A stretch of 64,000 nucleotides of DNA from the NCBI GenBank assembly GCA_029721515.1, contig CM056550.1, forward strand, positions 17,855,119 to 17,919,118. The letters are read 5' to 3'. Below the pieces are notes generated by a model. That model ran no database searches, was not told the DNA's origin, and saw only the letters and a program-made list of their open reading frames with translations. The translations under genes were made by a program, and so were the position numbers. The DNA comes from Synanceia verrucosa. Taxonomy: Eukaryota > Chordata > Actinopteri > Perciformes > Synanceiidae. Below, in pieces: positions 57,936-64,000 of this stretch (positions are counted from its first letter, which is position 1; the number at the start of each line of letters is the position of its first letter).

Positions 57936-60900
57936 ATGGGTCTACCTGTAGACAGCCCAGACAAAAATGAAGACGCACATAAATATGAGCTGCAGGAGGA
58001 GGGGGGGGGTGGCGAAAGCCAAACTGAGGCCTGCAGCAGCTTGCCGCCACCCATCACCAAGAAGAGGAAGAAAAGCAAAAAGAGGTACTTTACTAGAGCA
58101 TCTCGTCCATTTGTTCTTCCACAGGTACATTACCTCTGAGCGCCCAGACAGTTATGATTCTGCAGCTTGTCCTGGAGGCTCTTCAGGGGTTTTGTTTCCT
58201 CACTTGTCCTCATCATTTGGTGAGAGGAAGATGAGCGTAATGAGGCATTTGTAGGACTCTGAAGCAAAGCAGATGTCTGTCCCTCGTTCTGTGTCTCTTC
58301 TCTTCCAGATGACTGTGGATCAACCTCACCAACTGCAAATATGAAAGTGGTACGTTTGTGTGAATAAATCTCTATATTCTGTCATTTATATTTTCATATA
58401 GAGTGAAAACAAAAATTACACTTATGGTTTATTTATTTTTCAATGCTACAGAATCCAGTGATATTTCAGACAATTTGTGGATAGTTTCTTTCCTGTTTTA
58501 AAAAGACCATAAAGAAAAGTTTTTCCTGACCTCATCCCCATCCATCATCATCCTTTGAGCCAGACCTCATCAGTGCTGGACCTCACTGATGCTGTTATAG
58601 CAGCAGAGTAATGAGTTATCTGCATACATTTGGCCATGTTCTGTAATCTGTAGCTCCCTGTTGTATTACAAACATGACTTGAATAATAAACTAAAATCTG
58701 CTTGCTGTCTGTTGGTGTCAGTGCGGCGTGCTGCCAGCAGATTCGGCCTCAGAGAAGCGATGGACGGTGACGACTGGACTCTTTTCTGGACCGACTGCTC
58801 TGTCTCTTTAGACCGCCTTAAGGACATGAAGCGTTACCAGGTAGTCGACCAGATCTGCTCACATTACTGCCATCATCACAGAAGACAAATCAAACCTAAT
58901 TCACTTGAATGGTGTGGGGAGAAGTCGCTCTGCTCTGTCAAACTGTAATACATGTAATTTAATTTCTTCTGCTCAATATGCCTTCCCACGAAAAAGCAAA
59001 AATATAGATTTCCATTGAGATTATGAGATAATTTTCTCATTGCTCCTAACAGCTTTTCAGCTCAAGCAATCAGTTTATACTCTAATTGGGTAATTCAGGT
59101 TGTGTCCAACAATCCCTCACTAAGTGAATAAGGTGGATGTGTGTATTTGTCATCTTACGACTGAAATATTTCATAAAAATCCTCAGGTGTGTGCAGAGCA
59201 CTTCATGTGTGTCTCTTGTTTCTTTGCAGAAAATAAACCATTTCCCAGGGATGAGCGAGATCTGCCGCAAAGATTTACTGGCCAGAAACATGAACCGGAT
59301 GCTCAAGCTTTTCCCCAAAGACTACAACATCTTCCCCAGAACATGGAACCTCCCTGCAGAGTCAGTCTGCACTTTCCACACACTTTTATTTTTCGTTAAC
59401 TCATTGACTCGACACACTGACTCCTTACCTGGTTGTGTGTTGCAGTTACAGTGACTTCCAAGCTTACACCAGGGCCAAAAAATGCAAGACGTACATCTGT
59501 AAGCCAGACTCCGGCTGCCAAGGAAAAGGCATCGTCATCACCAAGTCCAGTAAAGACATTCAGCCTGGAGAACATATGATCTGCCAGGTGTACATCTCCA
59601 AGGTGAGGCTGTGTTCAACACACACACCTGTAAACACACACAGGTTGAAGTTAACACACTTCCTTCCTTCCTTCCTTCCTCAGCCTTTTATAATCGACGG
59701 CTACAAGTTTGATCTGCGTATCTACGTCTTGGTGACGTCATGTGACCCGTTTAGCGTATTCATGTTCAAGGAGGGACTGGCTCGCTTCTGCACCACCAAG
59801 TACAACGAGCCGGCACACAACAATGTGGTAAAAACAAGTTTATTTTTATTCCACTTGAATAGTTTTGTGTTTAGATTCAGCAGACTATTTTTCCTGTGTT
59901 ACAATAAAAAGCACATATTTGTTCAGGTTAATATCATAGATGCATAAAGATGATCACTAAGTAATTTACAAGCAAATAGATGATGCGAAATGACTCGAAA
60001 ATACATGCAATAAAATGCCAGAATGTAATAATGGATAAATAATTAAGCACAAGAATGAAGTAGACAGATACGACATGGAGAAGAGTGCAGCTTATTAACT
60101 TATTTTGCTTAATCGGTATTTTGTTTAGCCTCTTTTCATGTCCAACCAACAGTCCCAAAGCCAAAGATGTCAGGTTTTTACCAAATAAGAATAAGAAAAC
60201 CAGGAAATGTTTCCACTTTTGCTTTAAAAAATACTTTTTAATTATTGAAATGGTTTCACTTCACGAAACAATATATTCCTGTCTTATGTAAGACATATTT
60301 CTCTCTTCTCTGGTCTTGAACACGTCAGGACGATGTGTGCATGCATCTCACCAACTACTCCATCAACAAGAACAGCAAGAACTTTGTCCGTGATGAGGAC
60401 ACTGGCAGCAAACGGTAAACACAATAACACTAATACTGCTGTAATACTGCTTAATGCTGCATATTTATTTGCATGTTTGTTGTTTTTTCGTCCTATAGGA
60501 AGCTGTCCTCCCTTAGCAAGCTGCTGGAGTCCATCAGCTGCAACACAGACAAGATGTGGAACGACATCGAGGACGTGATCGTAAAGACTCTGATCTCCGC
60601 TCATCCCATCCTCAAGCATAATTATCACACGTGCTTCCCGAACCACACCTCCGGCAGCGCCTGCTTCGAGATCCTGGGCTTTGACGTGCTGCTGGATCAC
60701 CGGCTCAGACCCTGGGTGCTGGAGGTACAGACCATGACACCTCTGTTTGGTGTCTGAACCGTAAATATGCAGAATCATTGCTGTCAAGCCCAGGTTATAA
60801 TGTTTTTTTTACAGTTATTAAGTACATTTGAGCGTTAAAAAAAACTTTTTTAATCTTATTCTACACTGTCTGACAGTGTATGTTCATTAGCTCCGACATG

Positions 60901-63760
60901 ATGGGTGAAATATTCAGACCCAAAACTATTATGGCTGCACCTTATCATCATCCATCAAATAGAAATATCTTGTGCATCATTTTATACACATTTGGCATCT
61001 TTTAAAACATGAGGATCTCCACTAGAATTTAAAATACTTTGGTAAAAAATGAGCAGAATCTGGCTGCACAGCATGAGTTTGTAATAAAGCTTCAGATGTG
61101 AGACTGTTAGAGGTCTAAATCAGTAGATTTGTGTTCCAGGTGAATCACTCCCCGAGTTTCACCACCGACTCGCAGCTGGACCGAGAGGTGAAGGACGCTC
61201 TGCTCTACGACACCCTGGTTCTCATCAACCTGGGCACCTGCAACCGCCGCAAGATCACCAAAGAGGATAGACAGCGGGTGAAGGACAGGCTGCAGCAAAA
61301 CATCACCAAAGAAGCCAGGTAGATATCTGCCAGACGCTAACGATGCTGATTCCTTCAAGGTCACTCACCTGTAGAGGCGTGCAGGTGACCTCCGGCTGTG
61401 CGTCTGTAGGTCGGAAGAGCTGCGTCAGTGCCAGGCCGCCATGGCGGAGCAGATGGAGTGCTACGAGGCCAAACACCTGGGAGGCTTCAAGAGGATCTAT
61501 CCCCGAGAGGGAGGGGAGAAATACGACAAGTACTTCAAACACAGCAGCTCGCTCTTCCAGGAGACGGCAGCGTCCAAAGCCAGAGAGGAGTGTGCGAGGT
61601 ACAGTGAAGAGCTGGAGCTGTGCGTGACTTTCTAGATGTTTCTGAAGCAGCAGTACCAAGACAGAGAGAGGGAGTGGTTCATTGTAGACAACCTGACATG
61701 TTTGATCTCATTAAACTTTAAAAAAAGGGATGTTGAGGAACCAGGTTGAAGCAAAAAGTTTACCAAAAAACATTGAATGAAAAAAGAACCATATGAAACC
61801 AGAGAAAAGCAGCCACTATTAGAGAAAGGGATCAGCTTTGTTCTGAACCAAAAGTCAAATGTGATTAAAAGAATATGATATAAAGGCAGAATGAGACAAG
61901 CAGCCAGTATTCAGAACATTAACTCAGTGACAGAGTGATCATGCTGTCTGCATAGTAGAAATATTAACTGCAGGAACTAATGCAAGACATGTGCAGCAAA
62001 ACCTGACATATTTGAAGATAGTTTGGTGGAATAACCACATTAAATTTAAGGTTTAAAAAATGATGAGGGTGTTTAGTCAGTGGTAAATTCTAACTGTTAT
62101 TATGAGAAATCCTTTGTGTATTTCTGTGTTCAGGCAACAACTGCAGGAGCTGCGCCTGAAGCAGGAGCAGGAGAGGGAGCAGAGGGGAGGCCGGAGGAGG
62201 GACCTGCAGGGGGAGACGGCCGGGGAGAGAGTCAAACGTCGACCGGCACAAACTCTGAAACCCCCCAGCACCACCCAGGAGCCTCCACCGGTGAGGCTGT
62301 GCTTTCATTCACAGCTGCAGTTTCCCCATGAGGCCACAGGAGGGCGTGAAACCTGAGCCTCTGCCTCATGATTAATGCTTCATATTCTGGCTGACCCCTC
62401 AGAAGAGATGGACTCTCGCCCAATTTAAATTAGCTGGAATAATATTCCTGCAGATAATTTCTACTGGACGTTTCTCGTCTCAGATTCAAATATCTTTTAT
62501 TGTCAAGCCGGGAAAAACAAACAGTGTTATCGAGGTTATTTAGTGACAGTAATTGCTAATATATCGTGAATGCATACATATACAGTGAGGCAATAAAAAA
62601 TAAATTGAATCAAATGTGTCTCTGCAGCTCCCTCTGTCCGGTGTGTCAGTGGATCCTGAAGCTGCAGAGGTACGAGAGGAGCAGGAGGAGGAGCAGGAGG
62701 AGGAGAAGGAGGCAGACTTGGAGGAACAGGAGCGGGTCGAGGCGCTCCTCCAGAGGAAGAAACTGCTGCAGGAGCTGGGGGTGGTGGACCAGATCCACCA
62801 GCTGCTGCAGGGCCTGACGAATGGAGGGGGGGTCCTGCAGAACGCCAAGGACGCCAAGGACGCCTGCAGCCAGCAGCAGACGAAGGTGAGACCCTGCGAC
62901 ACTTCCCCTGACTTGATTTAACCAGCCAACACCGACACACCTGTCAGAGTCTGAGGAGGATAAGAAGAAGAGCAAGTTCACTTGTGTGGTGTCTGTTAAA
63001 TGAAGATAATTCAGCCTCCACTCACTGTGTGCTCTTTCTGTTATTTCAGCTGGACTGTTTGACGCAGTTTTCCCAGAGGACAAAGCAGCAGCCCTGCATT
63101 CAGATCCCACAGCATGTCGAGACAAAAGAAACGAGAAAAGTAATAAAAGTAATCAGTACATGTTCAGATTTACTTCAAATACATCCAGAAAAAGAAGTTT
63201 CACACTAAGTAAGGATTATTTTAATTTTAGATGAATCTGGTGATTATTTCTCAGCCTATATTTTCTCACATTTGTGGTGCTGAAGTCTGAGAGTATTTTT
63301 TGCTTGAAAAAATATAATTTTTCAGTTGATGAATGAGTCTATGAATCCTTGCAGCTCCACTTCTAAGACCTTAAATTATTCAGATTTTATGGGATTATGT
63401 GTAAAAGAAATGTTTTTAAATTAACCTACAGGTTAGATTGGAGTGCTCTCTGCAGAAGTGTTGGTTTTAAAAGTGCAGAAATCAAAAGTATTCAGACATA
63501 AATCCACATTTTCAGTTCATTTAAAATGGTAGTTTTAAAACAAACAGGTTTTTTGAAGCAGCACTATGCAGATGAATGGAAACATATTAACAGATATCAC
63601 TGACTCAGCACTACTGAAACACCACCCTGCTCTCTTATTTTGCAGCACGTCCACTCCAACATGACTCAGCAGCGTCTGATCAGGAGGAGCCTGAACGAGT
63701 TGGAGAACCACAGCAGAGAAATACACAGGAGCATCAGCAGCCATCGGACCCACTGGCCAG
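57936..63760 (+). CDS. ttll6: Tubulin polyglutamylase TTLL6, 3' end beyond window
   Basis: Exons: 57936-58084 (ATG; MGLPVDSPDK ... KKRKKSKK), 58309-58349, 58722-58840, 59230-59360, 59446-59602, 59684-59827, 60329-60414, 60499-60724, 61140-61318, 61410-61598, 62134-62290, 62628-62885, 63050-63139 and 63646-63760, then off the edge. The TTL domain has KINHFPGMSEICRKDLLARN, the ATP-grasp motifs KTYICKPDSGCQGKGI, FDLRIYVLVTSCDP, HLTNYSINK and the magnesium-binding EVNHSPSF. After it comes a basic/acidic coil (AREECARQQLQELRLKQ; EEQEEEQEEEKEADLEEQ), the tubulin-binding extension. The enzyme elongates glutamate side chains on alpha-tubulin tails in cilia. TTLL13 is the close alternative; the calcoco2-ttll6 order favours TTLL6. 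Exon 58309-58349 has an in-frame TGA before LWINLTNCKYESV (see findings), so the 5' joining is uncertain. Confidence 0.85.
59661..59680 (+). repeat. (CCTT)n microsatellite acting as polypyrimidine tract
   Basis: Five TCCT units run straight into the acceptor CAG of ttll6 exon 59684-59827, so the microsatellite is the pyrimidine tract of that intron. Confidence 0.8.
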
Positions 63761-64000
63761 GTAAACACACCTGGAACTACATCCATGACTTTAGCTACTG
63801 TTTTATCTCACTAATCACTTCTTAAATGCTGTAAAGTATTTTAAATATAACAGAAAACTAAACTATAGGTTATAATTAAAAATATTATTTATCATCAGTA
63901 AACTTTAATTCCCTTTCCATCCATGACACAAATATGAACATAACTCAACTTCAATAAGTAGTTTGGACTCTTAAATTAAAATGTTTATTATTGTTATTAT

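Noticed and set aside
58126..58208. Extra ttll6 exon (TTCCACAG acceptor, TCATTTG|GTGAGAGG donor)
   Set aside because: It has splice-like ends, but including it shifts the frame and does not remove the TGA before LWINLTNC.
57729..58254. Several overlapping open frames on both strands around the first ttll6 coding exon
   Set aside because: They run through the acceptor or donor, or are antisense shadows of the Lys-rich exon.
58310..58312. Selenocysteine or programmed readthrough at the ttll6 TGA
   Set aside because: No TTLL enzyme is known to use selenocysteine, and the position falls at an exon edge; a splice-site explanation is simpler.
1..64000. tRNA, rRNA, CRISPR array, phage, IS element or bacterial operon
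   Set aside because: No cloverleaf, rRNA signature, regularly spaced repeat array or bacterial-type gene cluster was found; gene structure is vertebrate throughout.

Overview
The window is nuclear DNA of a ray-finned fish, probably a compact-genome (percomorph-like) teleost. The genes have many short exons with GT-AG introns. The GIP hormone, MSL1, CHMP2A, SNF8, CALCOCO2-type and TTLL6-type proteins read as fish orthologues, and the introns carry dispersed repeats of the kind common in fish. I see no prokaryotic or viral genes, no rRNA or tRNA gene and no CRISPR array.

Layout, left to right. (1) 37-5040, minus: the 5' part of an unrecognised acidic, Ser/Gln-rich protein with one giant 2.8-kb exon, running off the left edge. 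(2) 8054-21669, minus: a complete 17-exon AUTS2/fibrosin-family gene, probably fbrs, about 1283 aa, with its promoter at 22-23.2 kb. (3) 24706-25857, minus: an intronless mrm1 (mitochondrial 16S rRNA 2'-O-methyltransferase). (4) 27460-28780, plus: chmp2a (ESCRT-III), tail to tail with (5) 31475-34986, minus: msl1 (MSL histone acetyltransferase complex scaffold). (6) 36913-37754, plus: gip (incretin hormone precursor). (7) 38865-42347, plus: snf8 (ESCRT-II subunit VPS22), tail to tail with (8) 43866-50669, minus: a calcoco2/NDP52-type autophagy receptor. (9) 53.2 kb to the right edge, plus: ttll6 (tubulin polyglutamylase), incomplete at its 3' end.

For the seven complete genes I assembled exons by hand. 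Each assembled coding length is divisible by three: fbrs 3852 nt, mrm1 1152, chmp2a 663, msl1 1563, gip 261, snf8 777, calcoco2 1677. The order gip-snf8-calcoco2-ttll6 matches human 17q21.32, except that UBE2Z and ATP5MC1 are missing between SNF8 and CALCOCO2. Human orthologues of the left-hand genes lie on 16p, 17q and 19q. Functionally there are two ESCRT subunits (chmp2a, snf8), a selective-autophagy receptor, two chromatin regulators (fbrs, msl1), a hormone, a mitochondrial rRNA modifier and a tubulin-modifying enzyme. These are ordinary neighbours, not an operon or a dedicated system.

The most interesting anomalies are two splice acceptors that break the rules. One ttll6 exon has an in-frame TGA directly before its conserved first codons. 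One fbrs exon has GG where AG is expected before three conserved codons. Also notable are the missing start codon of the left-edge gene, twin 126-bp coiled-coil exons and a flanking inverted repeat in calcoco2, a recurring GCTAGC/TAACGTTA motif near most promoters, and several families of short dispersed repeats. I found no convincing undescribed biological system.
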